Below are positions 16,495-25,113 of a stretch of DNA of 64,000 bases, piece by piece (the stretch's first letter is position 1; each line of letters opens with the position of its first letter). This DNA is from Pasteurella dagmatis. Its GTDB lineage: Bacteria > Pseudomonadota > Gammaproteobacteria > Enterobacterales > Pasteurellaceae. Position numbers and translations under genes: made by a program. The stretch spans positions 682,001 to 746,000 of the forward strand of contig NZ_LT906448.1 in assembly GCF_900186835.1 (NCBI RefSeq), in the 5' to 3' direction. The notes beneath the pieces are model-generated. The model was not told the DNA's origin, searched no databases, and saw only the letters and a list, made by a program, of their open reading frames with translations.

Positions 16495-17403
16495 CTATAA
16501 AGGGATAGAGGAGAAGAATACCAATAAAATTGGTGGCAAAATATTGGTAATAAAACCAAAACTAATTGCTAGTGGTAAAACTTCGATCCCGCCTGATTTT
16601 TGAATAATTGGTAAGGAGCAATCTAGTGCAGTTGCACCAGATATACCTACGGCGGTTGAGCGGTGTTTAAACATCAAAAAAGGAATTAAGAATAAGCTGA
16701 CAATTTCACGTGAAAGATCGTTAAAAAATGCAATACTCCCAAATACCGGTCCCCAAGCATCATTAATCACAACACTAGACAGTGAATACCAACCAAATCC
16801 AGAGGCAATCGCTAGGCCTTGAGTTAATGGTAAATCTAAAATCAAGGCAGCAACGACTCCACCAAAGAGAGATGTTGTAATAAAAATGAAGCCTGTCGCT
16901 AATCCTCGCTTATTGAAGAAAACCTCACGTAGTGTGATACCGTTATTACGTAGTTGTACTCCTACACAGAAAATCAAGCAAATTAACACATAAGTACTTG
17001 TACCAAAAGGCAATGTGAAAGTGGATTTCAACACAAAACCAAGAATAAAACCGATTACGACCATTCCACATAATTTGCCGGAATCTAGCAACAATTTCCA
17101 ACGAGGTGGAATTTCTTTCGTGGACAACTTGATTGGTTTAGGAAATAATCTATCGTAAATCACTAAGCCAGTGATATTTAATGATTGAATGATCACTGCA
17201 AAAGTTAATGCTGAAATTGCAATAACAGGGAGCTTTTGAGCTAGGTTATCTAGTTGACCTAATGAGAAGCCCATTAAAAATAAGATGATATATAATAAAA
17301 TCATCACAATTTTGTTAATTGGGGATAATATTTTTTCATTTTGTGTTTTGATGAGATACCCAGCAAAAAGTGGGCACAAAACAATCAGCAATCCTTCATA
17401 CAT
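16495..17403 (-). CDS. lysO: LysO-type lysine exporter
   Basis: A 302-residue multi-pass inner-membrane protein of the LysO/YbjE (DUF340) family, which exports L-lysine and the toxic analogue thialysine in E. coli. The second half carries the typical GFGWYSLSSVVINDAWGPVFGSIAFF core. The start at 17403 (MYEGLLIV) is preceded by AAAGGAAAA; the longer frame to 17445 lacks a good site. It is divergent from the OLD-family gene at 17472; the corresponding E. coli genes ybjE and ybjD are also near neighbours. Confidence 0.9.
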   Translation of the reverse strand: MYEGLLIVLCPLFAGYLIKTQNEKILSPINKIVMILLYIILFLMGFSLGQLDNLAQKLPVIAISALTFAVIIQSLNITGLVIYDRLFPKPIKLSTKEIPPRWKLLLDSGKLCGMVVIGFILGFVLKSTFTLPFGTSTYVLICLIFCVGVQLRNNGITLREVFFNKRGLATGFIFITTSLFGGVVAALILDLPLTQGLAIASGFGWYSLSSVVINDAWGPVFGSIAFFNDLSREIVSLFLIPFLMFKHRSTAVGISGATALDCSLPIIQKSGGIEVLPLAISFGFITNILPPILLVFFSSIPL

Positions 17404-17471
17404 AAATGTTTTCCTTTGATAGTACAGCTTTTCCATTCTAGGCAAGGCGAGGAAAAAAACAAGAGGTGATT

Positions 17472-19043
17472 ATGTATTTACGACAATTAGAAATTGTAGG
17501 GTTTCGTGGTATTAATCGATTATCTATAAAATTTCGCCCAGATATGGTGTTAATTGGTGAAAATATGTGGGGTAAATCCAGTTTACTTTCTGCATTAAGT
17601 TCTATTTTTAATCCTGAAAAAACGTTATATCAGTTTTCACTGAAGGATTTTCATATTTCCAATGCAAATCAACAACCTGTGCAAAATATTACCTTGCTTT
17701 TTACTTTTTGTGAGCACGAAAAGAATGAAGATAACGCAGATTATAATCTCCCTTATGTAAGGCACCATTTATTTATTCATCATCCCGATGGATACCAACG
17801 ATTATATTTGCGTGTCGAGGGAGAGAGAAATGCTGAAAATGAAGTGACCACAGAGTATTCATTTTTAGATCAAAATGGTGATTCGGTTGTCGTAGATAAT
17901 ATTGAACAGCTGGTTTTTTCTTTGATTTCTCGCCACCCTGTTTATCGTTTCCGAGATGCTAGACTCAATAAAAATCCACATACTTTAAGGCTAATTAAAC
18001 AAAACTCAGCTATTCAAGATCCGCTACAAAGTGAAATTCAGGCTGTCATTTTACTTTTACGTTATTACTTTTTAAATCGCCATAGCAATGGTGAGTTAAT
18101 GCAAGATACTACAGTGTTATGGCAGAAGGTAAAATCATTGTGTGGTAGGCTTCAACAAGATGAAACCCAACGCTTACGTCGTAAAGTGTTTTTTTCTTTA
18201 GCTTCATTATTTATTGAAAGTGAATTTGTGCATTTTGGGAAATTTACTCACCCTATCATCTTATTTGAAGATCCTGAAGCACGTTTACATCCTCGTATGG
18301 TAGCAATTTTATGGGAATTAGTCAGTTATTTGCCAGTGCAACGTATTACCACTACTAACTCGGTTGAGCTGATTTCACAAGTGCGATTAACGTCAATTTG
18401 TCGCTTAGTTCGAACACCATTGAGAACTGAAAGTTTCCAATTAAGCCGCCGTGATTTAGGTAAAGAAGATTTCCGCAGATTAAGTTTCCATATTCATCAT
18501 AATCGGAGTTTAGCCTTATTTGCACGTATGTGGATCTTAGTAGAAGGGGAAACAGAAGTGTGGATTCTATCAGAATTGGCTAAGCTATTGTCGATTAATT
18601 TGGATATTGAAGGGATCCGTATTGTTGAATTTGCACAGAGTGGCTTAAAGCCTTTGATTAAATATGTCAAAGCAATGGGTATTGAATGGTATGTTTTAGT
18701 CGACGGTGATGAGGCTGGGAAAAAATATCGAGAAGTTGCGACTTCTATGTTAAATAGTATGGAGCATATTAGCGATAGATTAACGATTTTACCACGTCGA
18801 GATATTGAACACTTTTTCTATGTTAATGGTTTTTCAGAGGTATTTATTCGTTTAGCACAATGGCAAATGAATAAATCAAATTTTTTGCCGACTAGTAAGA
18901 TTATTCAACGTGCGATTCAGAGAACATCAAAACCAGATTTAGCTTTGGCGTTATCGAGTGAAATGGAAAAACGAGGAGTTCAGTCAATTCCTTTGTTATT
19001 TAAACGATTATTTTCTAAGGTGTTGAGCTTAGCCAAATTATAA
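17472..19043 (+). CDS. ybjD: OLD-family ATPase/TOPRIM nuclease (YbjD-like)
   Basis: A 523-residue protein with an N-terminal SMC/RecF-like ATPase and a C-terminal TOPRIM domain, the OLD endonuclease plan. Walker A is GENMWGKSS at residues 29-37. The ABC-type Walker B is LFEDPEARLHPRM, followed by an H-loop-like TTNSVEL. TOPRIM motifs are LVEGETEVWIL and LVDGDEAGKKY. The ATG at 17472 follows AAGAGGTG; a GTG six bases upstream is less likely. OLD proteins are nucleases acting in DNA repair or phage defence. There is no gajB-like partner next to it, so it looks like the stand-alone class found in E. coli. Confidence 0.88.
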   Translation: MYLRQLEIVGFRGINRLSIKFRPDMVLIGENMWGKSSLLSALSSIFNPEKTLYQFSLKDFHISNANQQPVQNITLLFTFCEHEKNEDNADYNLPYVRHHLFIHHPDGYQRLYLRVEGERNAENEVTTEYSFLDQNGDSVVVDNIEQLVFSLISRHPVYRFRDARLNKNPHTLRLIKQNSAIQDPLQSEIQAVILLLRYYFLNRHSNGELMQDTTVLWQKVKSLCGRLQQDETQRLRRKVFFSLASLFIESEFVHFGKFTHPIILFEDPEARLHPRMVAILWELVSYLPVQRITTTNSVELISQVRLTSICRLVRTPLRTESFQLSRRDLGKEDFRRLSFHIHHNRSLALFARMWILVEGETEVWILSELAKLLSINLDIEGIRIVEFAQSGLKPLIKYVKAMGIEWYVLVDGDEAGKKYREVATSMLNSMEHISDRLTILPRRDIEHFFYVNGFSEVFIRLAQWQMNKSNFLPTSKIIQRAIQRTSKPDLALALSSEMEKRGVQSIPLLFKRLFSKVLSLAKL

Positions 19044-19060
19044 AATCAAAAACAATATAA

Positions 19061-19091
19061 AAGGCGGTTATCAATGAGATAAACCGCCTTT
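19061..19091. terminator. Bidirectional terminator between ybjD and nrdA
   Basis: Stem AAGGCGGTT/AACCGCCTT with a 12-base loop and T-rich tails on both strands, in the 73-bp gap between two convergent genes. Confidence 0.82.
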
Positions 19092-19116
19092 CTATTATTG
19101 GGATTGAATTAAACGA

Positions 19117-21387
19117 TTAGATCTTACAAGCACCACCTGCACACGCATCATCAATATCATCTTGACCGTCATCTGCACCATCGCGAGTGTTTTGATAGTA
19201 AAGTGTTTTTAAGCCATATTTGTAAGCGGTTAATAAATCTCCAAGTAATCGTTTCATTGGAACTTTACCATCTTCAAAACGTTGTGGGTCATAGTTGGTA
19301 TTTGCTGAAATGGCTTGATCCACGAATTTTTGCATAATACCCACTAAGTGCAAGTAACCATCGTTATTTGGAAGTTCCCACAATAATTCGTAGTTTTCAC
19401 CAAGTGTTTCATATTCAGGAACAACTTGTTTCAAAATACCGTCTTTTGATGCTTTCACGCTGACGTGTCCACGTGGAGGTTCAATACCATTTGTTGCATT
19501 CGAAATCTGTGAAGATGTCTCTGATGGCATTAAGGCGGTTAACGTTGAGTTGCGTAAGCCAAACTCTTGGATCTCTTTACGTAAAGTTTCCCAGTCATAA
19601 TGTAATGGTTCTTGTGTTAAAGTATCAATATCTTTCTTATAGGTATCAATTGGTAAAATGCCTTTTGCATAAGTAGTTTCATTGAAGTATTCACAAGGAC
19701 CAATTTCTTTTGCTAAATTCATTGAGGCTTTCAATAAATAATATTGGATAGCTTCAAAAGTACGGTGAGTTAAATCGTTTGCGCTGCCGTCTGAATAGCG
19801 TACTCCATTTTTCGCCAGATAATAAGCGTAGTTAATTACACCAATACCTAATGAACGGCGGCCCAATGAGCTACGTTTTGCTGCACGAACAGGGTAGTCT
19901 TGGTAATCTAATAATGCATCTAATGCACGAACAGCAAGATCCGCTAAACTCTCTAATTCATCAAGATTCTCTAATTTACCTAGGTTAAAGGCTGAAAGTG
20001 TACATAATGCAATCTCACCATTTTCATCGTGGAAATGTTGTAATGGTTTAGTTGGTAATGCAATTTCTAAACATAAGTTTGATTGACGAACTGGTGCAAC
20101 TACAGGATCAAACGGAGAGTGAGTATTACAGTGATCCACGTTTTGAATATAAATACGGCCTGTTGAAGCACGCTCTTGCATTAATAAAGAAAATAACTCA
20201 ACTGCTTTTACAGCGCGTTTGCGAATTGTTGGATCTTGTTCGTATTTTAAATATAACTCTTCAAATTTCGTTTGATCTGCGAAGAATGCTTCGTAGAGTC
20301 CCGGTACATCAGATGGGCTAAACAATGTAATGTCAGCACCTTTAATTAAGCGTTGATACATTAATTTGTTTAGCTGTACACCATAGTCCATATGGCGAAC
20401 TCGGTTGTCTTCTACACCGCGGTTATTTTTTAATACTAATAAGCTTTCAGCTTCTAAATGCCATATTGGGTAGAACACTGTTGCAGCACCACCACGCACT
20501 CCACCTTGCGAACAAGATTTCACTGCTGTTTGGAAGTATTTATAGAATGGAATACAACCAGTGTGGAACGCCTCACCACCACGAATTTGGCTACCTAAAG
20601 CACGAATTGCACCCGCATTAACACCAATTCCCGCACGTTGAGAAACGTATTTCACTATTGCAGAAGCTGTTGCGTTGATTGAATCTAAGCTATCGCCACA
20701 TTCAATTAATACACAAGAACTGAATTGACGTGTAGGGGTTCGTACACCCGCCATAATTGGTGTTGGTAACGAGATCTTAAATGTTGAAGTTGCATCATAG
20801 AAACGACGAATGTAATCCAATCGAGTTTCTTGCGGATATTTAGAGAATAAGCTCGCAGCCACTAATAAATATAAGAACTGTGCTGACTCATAAATTTCAC
20901 CAGTTACACGGTTTTGAACAAGGTATTTACCTTCTAATTGTTTCACTGCTGCATAAGAGAATGTCATATCGCGCCAATGATCAAGGTAAGTATCCATTTC
21001 ATCCCATTCTTCACGACAGTAGTCCGTTAATAATGAGGCATCGTATTTGCCCATACGTACTAATTTTTTCACGTGCTCATAAAGACGTGGTGGGTCGAAA
21101 TGACCATAGGCTTTTTTGCGTAAATGAAATACAGCAAGGCGAGCAGCCAAATATTGATAATCAGGACTTTCTTTACTGATTAAGTCTGCAGCAGCTTTGA
21201 TAATGGTTTCGTGGATATCTGAGGTGCGAATACCTTCATAAAATTGAATGTGTGAACGTAGCTCAACTTGTGAAACAGAAACGTTCTCTAGACCTTCAGC
21301 AGCCCAAGTAATAACACGGTGAATTTTATCAAGATCAATTGGCTCAAGATGCCCGTCACGCTTAGTGACCATCAGTGCTTTATTCAT
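19117..21387 (-). CDS. nrdA: Class Ia ribonucleotide reductase alpha subunit
   Basis: Large catalytic subunit converting ribonucleoside diphosphates to deoxy forms. The 756-residue length from 21387 (MNKALMVTKRDG) matches E. coli NrdA (761); the frame is open to 21498 but without a family match there. The ATP-cone occupies about the first 95 residues. Active-site cysteines sit in RQFSSCVLIECGDS, RQSNLCLEIALPT and EIALCTLSAFNLG, the radical-relay tyrosines in LKTLYYQNTRDG, and the C-terminal redox pair in CAGGACKI. NrdR boxes lie upstream. nrdB, usually next, is missing: a terminator and a convergent gene follow. Confidence 0.96.
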   Translation of the reverse strand: MNKALMVTKRDGHLEPIDLDKIHRVITWAAEGLENVSVSQVELRSHIQFYEGIRTSDIHETIIKAAADLISKESPDYQYLAARLAVFHLRKKAYGHFDPPRLYEHVKKLVRMGKYDASLLTDYCREEWDEMDTYLDHWRDMTFSYAAVKQLEGKYLVQNRVTGEIYESAQFLYLLVAASLFSKYPQETRLDYIRRFYDATSTFKISLPTPIMAGVRTPTRQFSSCVLIECGDSLDSINATASAIVKYVSQRAGIGVNAGAIRALGSQIRGGEAFHTGCIPFYKYFQTAVKSCSQGGVRGGAATVFYPIWHLEAESLLVLKNNRGVEDNRVRHMDYGVQLNKLMYQRLIKGADITLFSPSDVPGLYEAFFADQTKFEELYLKYEQDPTIRKRAVKAVELFSLLMQERASTGRIYIQNVDHCNTHSPFDPVVAPVRQSNLCLEIALPTKPLQHFHDENGEIALCTLSAFNLGKLENLDELESLADLAVRALDALLDYQDYPVRAAKRSSLGRRSLGIGVINYAYYLAKNGVRYSDGSANDLTHRTFEAIQYYLLKASMNLAKEIGPCEYFNETTYAKGILPIDTYKKDIDTLTQEPLHYDWETLRKEIQEFGLRNSTLTALMPSETSSQISNATNGIEPPRGHVSVKASKDGILKQVVPEYETLGENYELLWELPNNDGYLHLVGIMQKFVDQAISANTNYDPQRFEDGKVPMKRLLGDLLTAYKYGLKTLYYQNTRDGADDGQDDIDDACAGGACKI

Positions 21388-21694
21388 TGTTGCAGACCTG
21401 TTTGTTAAAAGTGAAACACTATATAGGCTAAAAATACTATATGTAGTGTTAGGATGTAAGTTTCGATACAAGATAATGGGATGAAAAGGAAAATTCAAGC
21501 TTTAAATTTTTTATAGTCATTATTGACAGAGAATAACTTATTTATAAATAAGTAAAATTTTTTTATATCTTAAAATTGAATTATTAAATTTTGTGCACTG
21601 GATCAAGTTTTACTCATTGGCGTTAATTGAGCATAAAGTGCGGTTAATTTTCCTTGATTTTTTTGTAAACATAGAACAGTTGTTTAAAGGTTAG
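21388..21694. other. 307-bp gap with nrdA control region
   Basis: Upstream DNA of nrdA, running to the end of the MOSC gene. It contains paired NrdR-type boxes at 21414-21449 and a USS core near 21638. The rest is AT-rich DNA with no recognisable gene. Confidence 0.65.
21414..21449 (-). promoter_or_regulatory. Two NrdR boxes upstream of nrdA
   Basis: On the minus strand ACACTACATATAGTAT (21434-21449) and AGCCTATATAGTGTTT (21414-21429) resemble the NrdR consensus (ACAC, ATAT core, GTGT). Their centres are 20 bp apart, about two helical turns, and they lie 27-62 bp before the start codon. NrdR represses ribonucleotide reductase genes when dATP is abundant. Confidence 0.75.
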
Positions 21695-22477
21695 TTAGAG
21701 TAGCTGAAGTTCATCACCTACATAAATTACACCAGAGTTTAATGGGACTAAATTAATTCCAAACAAAGGTTTCCCTTTTTCATTTGGATTGATTTTTTTT
21801 AATGTGCGAAATGGCTCCATTTTAGGGTGCATTTGGGCATTATGTGGATCTCGAGTAGTTAATATGCAACGTTCACAAGGTTTCGTATGGATAAATATGA
21901 CTTCACCAATCTGTATTCTTTGCCATTCTTGCTCAGCGAAAGCGACTTCACCATCAATCACAATATTAGGACGGAATTGTTGCATTTGAATTGGCTGTTC
22001 ACAATATTCTTGAATAGATTTTAAAGAAGTATGCGAAGTCAGTAAAATAGGATAACTATCGGCAAAAGAAACACTTTGTTCAGTATTTTTAATATACCGT
22101 TGAGACGTTTCGCCTAACCAGCGTAATTGAACGTCTCTCCCCATTTTTGCACTAAACCATTGATTGATGGTCTCAGGTGCAATCCAAGATGGAAAATGAT
22201 TACCCCACACTTCACATTGTTCTTGTTGCTTGAAATCACGATAGGCAATTTGAATAGAATCGCCTTGACGATGATGCACTGATAACCCTAAAGGAAGTGG
22301 AAATGCTGAAAAAGAAAAAAGTTCCGCCTCTTTTCTGGCAGTAATAAATGTACCATCAACTTCGGTGAGCATAAATTCACGGTCAAAATTTAACCCTTGT
22401 GGTTGTACAAAGGCCTGTGATACTTGATAAGCTCGTGTTGATTTAATTGGATAGATATAAAGTTGTTGAATACGCAT
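21695..22477 (-). CDS. MOSC-domain protein without ferredoxin domain
   Basis: A 260-residue protein with the MOSC N-terminal beta-barrel (IQQLYIYPIKSTRAYQV, PQGLNFDREFMLTE) and the MOSC catalytic domain (FRPNIVIDG, then IHTKPCERCILTTRDP with the conserved Cys). Such proteins handle molybdenum-cofactor sulfur or reduce N-hydroxylated base analogues (YcbX, YiiM, mARC). E. coli YcbX has a C-terminal 2Fe-2S ferredoxin domain; here the protein ends after the MOSC domain, so it needs a separate electron donor. It starts one base after the dacB stop, with its ribosome site inside dacB. Confidence 0.87.
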   Translation of the reverse strand: MRIQQLYIYPIKSTRAYQVSQAFVQPQGLNFDREFMLTEVDGTFITARKEAELFSFSAFPLPLGLSVHHRQGDSIQIAYRDFKQQEQCEVWGNHFPSWIAPETINQWFSAKMGRDVQLRWLGETSQRYIKNTEQSVSFADSYPILLTSHTSLKSIQEYCEQPIQMQQFRPNIVIDGEVAFAEQEWQRIQIGEVIFIHTKPCERCILTTRDPHNAQMHPKMEPFRTLKKINPNEKGKPLFGINLVPLNSGVIYVGDELQLL

Positions 22478-22478
22478 A

Positions 22479-23948
22479 TTATTCCTTATACAAAGTGTTA
22501 TAAAGCCCACTTTCGAACTGCACTAATGGCGCACGTTTTGTTTTACTTTCGAAGTCCCCCGTGGAATAACCGTTGATAAATTGTACGAATGCTAGGGTTT
22601 CATTTCGTGAGTTTGTCATAAAACCAGCAAGATTATAAACGCCTTTTAACGCTCCAGTTTTGGCAATAACATTTTTAACGAGTGGCGGATTAATTAGCGA
22701 TCCTCGCCCACTTAGAGTACCATCAACGCCTGCGATTGGAAATGAGTCCATTAATTTCAATGTAGCTTCGTTTTTCGCAATATAATCGAGTACTTGTAAC
22801 ATTAAATTCGCTGAAATTAAATTGTGGCGAGAAAGTCCTGAACCATCAGCAATAATGCTATTACTCAATTTAATTCCCGCTTTTGAATGTAAAATTTGGC
22901 GCATTGCTTGGCTGCCTAGTTGGAATGACGCAGGGCGTTTATAGTAATGAAATGCCACACTACGGAAAAGTGCATCTGCAATTTGGTTGTCCGATTTTTT
23001 CATCATTTTTTTGATTAAATCAGGTAATGGTTTTGAAAAATGCTGTGCTAGCAATTGTCCTTTTTGTTGCATTAACGGTGTTTGCACTTTGCCATTAAAC
23101 TCAATGCCTAAACGTTTTAATTGGCGTTGAATCATCGCCGCACCATAAGCACTAGGATCTTGTATCGCAAAACTCAACCCGAACGGCTTATTTTGGCGAG
23201 CAAGACAACCTTTGACTTGATAGCGGTTATTGTCATTTACCATTACATCTAATTGGCAATAAGGAGCTTCTTGTTGGCTTGCTACATACACTTGTCCAAA
23301 CACTTGTACTGGATATTGTGCTGGAATATTAATTTTAACTGACTCACCGATAGCTTGATTCGCATCGAGTTCCAAATAAAAACAATTATTATCAATATTC
23401 ACTGCGGCTGGAGGTGCATTAAAACACATTGTTAAATCATTCCAAATCCAACCTAATCCACGATCGTGGCTAGTAAAAACAGCGGTATCTAAAATTAAAT
23501 TACCAGTGATTTTAGTAATTTTTTGTTTTTTGAGTTGTGCGAGTAAATTTGAGAGTTGACCGCTTGTTAAATCAGGATCACCTGTAAAACGAACGATTAA
23601 ATCACCTTTTAATGTATTACCTTGTACTTTCCCATTGGTCAATAAACTGGTTTCAAAACGAAATTCATCACTTAATGCTAATTTAGCTGTAAGTGCAGTT
23701 AATACTTTTTGAGTGCTGGCGGGTAGCATAAATGTATTTGCTTGATGTTCAGCGATAATTTCATTGCGAGTTAAATTTTTAGCAATAACACTGGAGCTTG
23801 TACCGTCAGGTAAAACTTGATTTAGCGAGGAAACATCAACACTTGTGTAAGCAAACGGAGAAAATAAACAAAAAAGGGCTAGTTTAGTGACTAGCACAGT
23901 TTTATAAGTAGGAAAAAGTGCGCTTAAGAAAGAAGATGATTTATACAT
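22479..23948 (-). CDS. dacB: D-alanyl-D-alanine carboxypeptidase/endopeptidase PBP4
   Basis: Periplasmic penicillin-binding protein of peptidase family S13 that trims and cleaves peptidoglycan cross-links. The 489-residue protein has an N-terminal signal region and the three penicilloyl-serine motifs: STQK at 78-81, SDN in MKKSDNQIAD, and KTG in AKTGALKGVY. The large domain II insert between the first two motifs is present. It is divergent from greA, as in E. coli, and shares a transcript with the MOSC gene. Confidence 0.95.
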   Translation of the reverse strand: MYKSSSFLSALFPTYKTVLVTKLALFCLFSPFAYTSVDVSSLNQVLPDGTSSSVIAKNLTRNEIIAEHQANTFMLPASTQKVLTALTAKLALSDEFRFETSLLTNGKVQGNTLKGDLIVRFTGDPDLTSGQLSNLLAQLKKQKITKITGNLILDTAVFTSHDRGLGWIWNDLTMCFNAPPAAVNIDNNCFYLELDANQAIGESVKINIPAQYPVQVFGQVYVASQQEAPYCQLDVMVNDNNRYQVKGCLARQNKPFGLSFAIQDPSAYGAAMIQRQLKRLGIEFNGKVQTPLMQQKGQLLAQHFSKPLPDLIKKMMKKSDNQIADALFRSVAFHYYKRPASFQLGSQAMRQILHSKAGIKLSNSIIADGSGLSRHNLISANLMLQVLDYIAKNEATLKLMDSFPIAGVDGTLSGRGSLINPPLVKNVIAKTGALKGVYNLAGFMTNSRNETLAFVQFINGYSTGDFESKTKRAPLVQFESGLYNTLYKE

Positions 23949-23966
23949 AATGAATGAGTTTGGTGG

Positions 23967-23995
23967 TTGCTATTTTTTTTCAGACGAACAATAAT
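23967..23995 (+). promoter_or_regulatory. Promoter for greA leader
   Basis: TTGCTA, 17-bp spacer, AATAAT. Predicted initiation near 24002 would produce a leader of about 90 nt up to the hairpin at 24053-24091. Confidence 0.5.
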
Positions 23996-24052
23996 AGTAC
24001 CTGAATCTGAGGGAGTAAATCCTTTTCTCATTAAACAAGAATTTTAATTTGA

Positions 24053-24091
24053 ACTTCGGCATCGTTTTTACGATGCCGCAGTTTTGTTTTA
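24053..24091 (+). terminator. Terminator hairpin in greA leader
   Basis: Arms CGGCATCG/CGATGCCG with loop TTTTTA, extended by ACT/AGT after one mismatch, then TTTTGTTTT. It lies before the greA start codon at 24117, so it can end transcripts before the gene, as in the E. coli greA leader that releases the GraL small RNAs. Confidence 0.8.
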
Positions 24092-24116
24092 TCTATAAAG
24101 GAAGAAATACACAATT

Positions 24117-24593
24117 ATGAAACAAATTCCAATGACTGTACGTGGAGCAGAACAATTGCGTCAAGAGCTTGATTTCTTAAAAAACACCCGTCGTCCAGAA
24201 ATTATTAAAGCGATTGCAGAAGCGCGTGAACACGGTGATTTGAAAGAAAATGCGGAATATCATGCAGCACGTGAACAACAAGGATTCTGTGAAGGTCGAA
24301 TTCAAGAGATTGAAGGAAAATTGTCTAATTGCCAAGTGATCGATGTGACCAAAATGCCAAATAATGGCAAAGTGATTTTTGGTGCTACAGTAGTGTTGTT
24401 AAATGTAGATACCGATGACGAAGTGAGTTATCAAATCGTGGGCGATGATGAAGCAAACATCAAAGATGGTTTAATTTCAGTAAATTCACCAATTGCACGC
24501 GGTTTGATTGGTAAAGAAGTTGATGATGTTGTCGCTATTCAAACTCCAGGTGGCAAAGTTGAGTTTGAAATCATTGAAGTAAACTACGTTTGA
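24117..24593 (+). CDS. greA: Transcript cleavage factor GreA
   Basis: Binds the RNA polymerase secondary channel and stimulates cleavage of backtracked RNA. The 158 residues comprise the coiled coil with the acidic tip ([15 protein letters not shown], containing the D-x-x-E-N-A-E motif) and the C-terminal FKBP-like domain (INSPIAR-like [16 protein letters not shown]). It is full length. A terminator-like hairpin in its leader suggests attenuation. It converges on yhbY, the same neighbourhood as in E. coli. Confidence 0.97.
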   Translation: MKQIPMTVRGAEQLRQELDFLKNTRRPEIIKAIAEAREHGDLKENAEYHAAREQQGFCEGRIQEIEGKLSNCQVIDVTKMPNNGKVIFGATVVLLNVDTDDEVSYQIVGDDEANIKDGLISVNSPIARGLIGKEVDDVVAIQTPGGKVEFEIIEVNYV

Positions 24594-24630
24594 TCATTGA
24601 GAGAAGCTGATTTAAACAAAACTTATAATA

Positions 24631-24666
24631 AAAAAGCTATGAATTTTAAAGTTCATAGCTTTTTTG
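24631..24666. terminator. Bidirectional terminator between greA and yhbY
   Basis: Thirteen-base arms AAAAAGCTATGAA/TTCATAGCTTTTT with an 8-base loop. The A and T flanks give U-tracts in both directions. Confidence 0.85.
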
Positions 24667-24671
24667 TTTGA

Positions 24672-24974
24672 TTATTTACGTGGTAATTGAATTTGCGGTT
24701 CCTTGCTTGCACGGTAAAGTACAAGAACGTGTCCAATAGTTTGTACTGCAGTTGACTTTGTTTCACGCACAATAGCATCAATGATTAACTGTTTAACTTC
24801 ACGATCTGCACCTGCAATTTTCACTTTAATGAGTTCGTGGTGTTCAAGTGCGTTATCAATTTCGGCTAATACGCCCTCAGTTAAGCCATTGTTACCAATC
24901 ATTACCACTGGGTTAAGATGATGAGCAATGCCTTTTAAAAATTGTTTTTGTTTAGTAGATAATGTAATTGACAT
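24672..24974 (-). CDS. yhbY: CRM-domain RNA-binding protein YhbY
   Basis: A 100-residue single CRM-domain protein associated with pre-50S ribosomal particles. The conserved KQKQFLKGIAHHLNPVVMIGNNGLTEGV contains the GxxG-like loop, followed by ALEHHELIKVKI and GHVLVLYR. It is convergent with greA. Binding to 23S rRNA precursors is known for the family. The short upstream region holds a USS core. Confidence 0.93.
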   Translation of the reverse strand: MSITLSTKQKQFLKGIAHHLNPVVMIGNNGLTEGVLAEIDNALEHHELIKVKIAGADREVKQLIIDAIVRETKSTAVQTIGHVLVLYRASKEPQIQLPRK

Positions 24975-25113
24975 AATTTATCCTAGTAAAAGAAAGTGCG
25001 GTCTATTTTTGAAAAGTTTTTGTAAAATTGACCGAATACAACTCAATTGAGCAATTTTAACCGTAAATTGTATTTATATAAAGTCATTTGACTCAAGATT
25101 AGGTCGTATAACA

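Noticed and set aside
17472-19043. OLD-family nuclease as part of a phage defence (Gabija-like) island
   Set aside because: No helicase partner gene lies next to it, and its neighbour lysO matches the ordinary E. coli arrangement.
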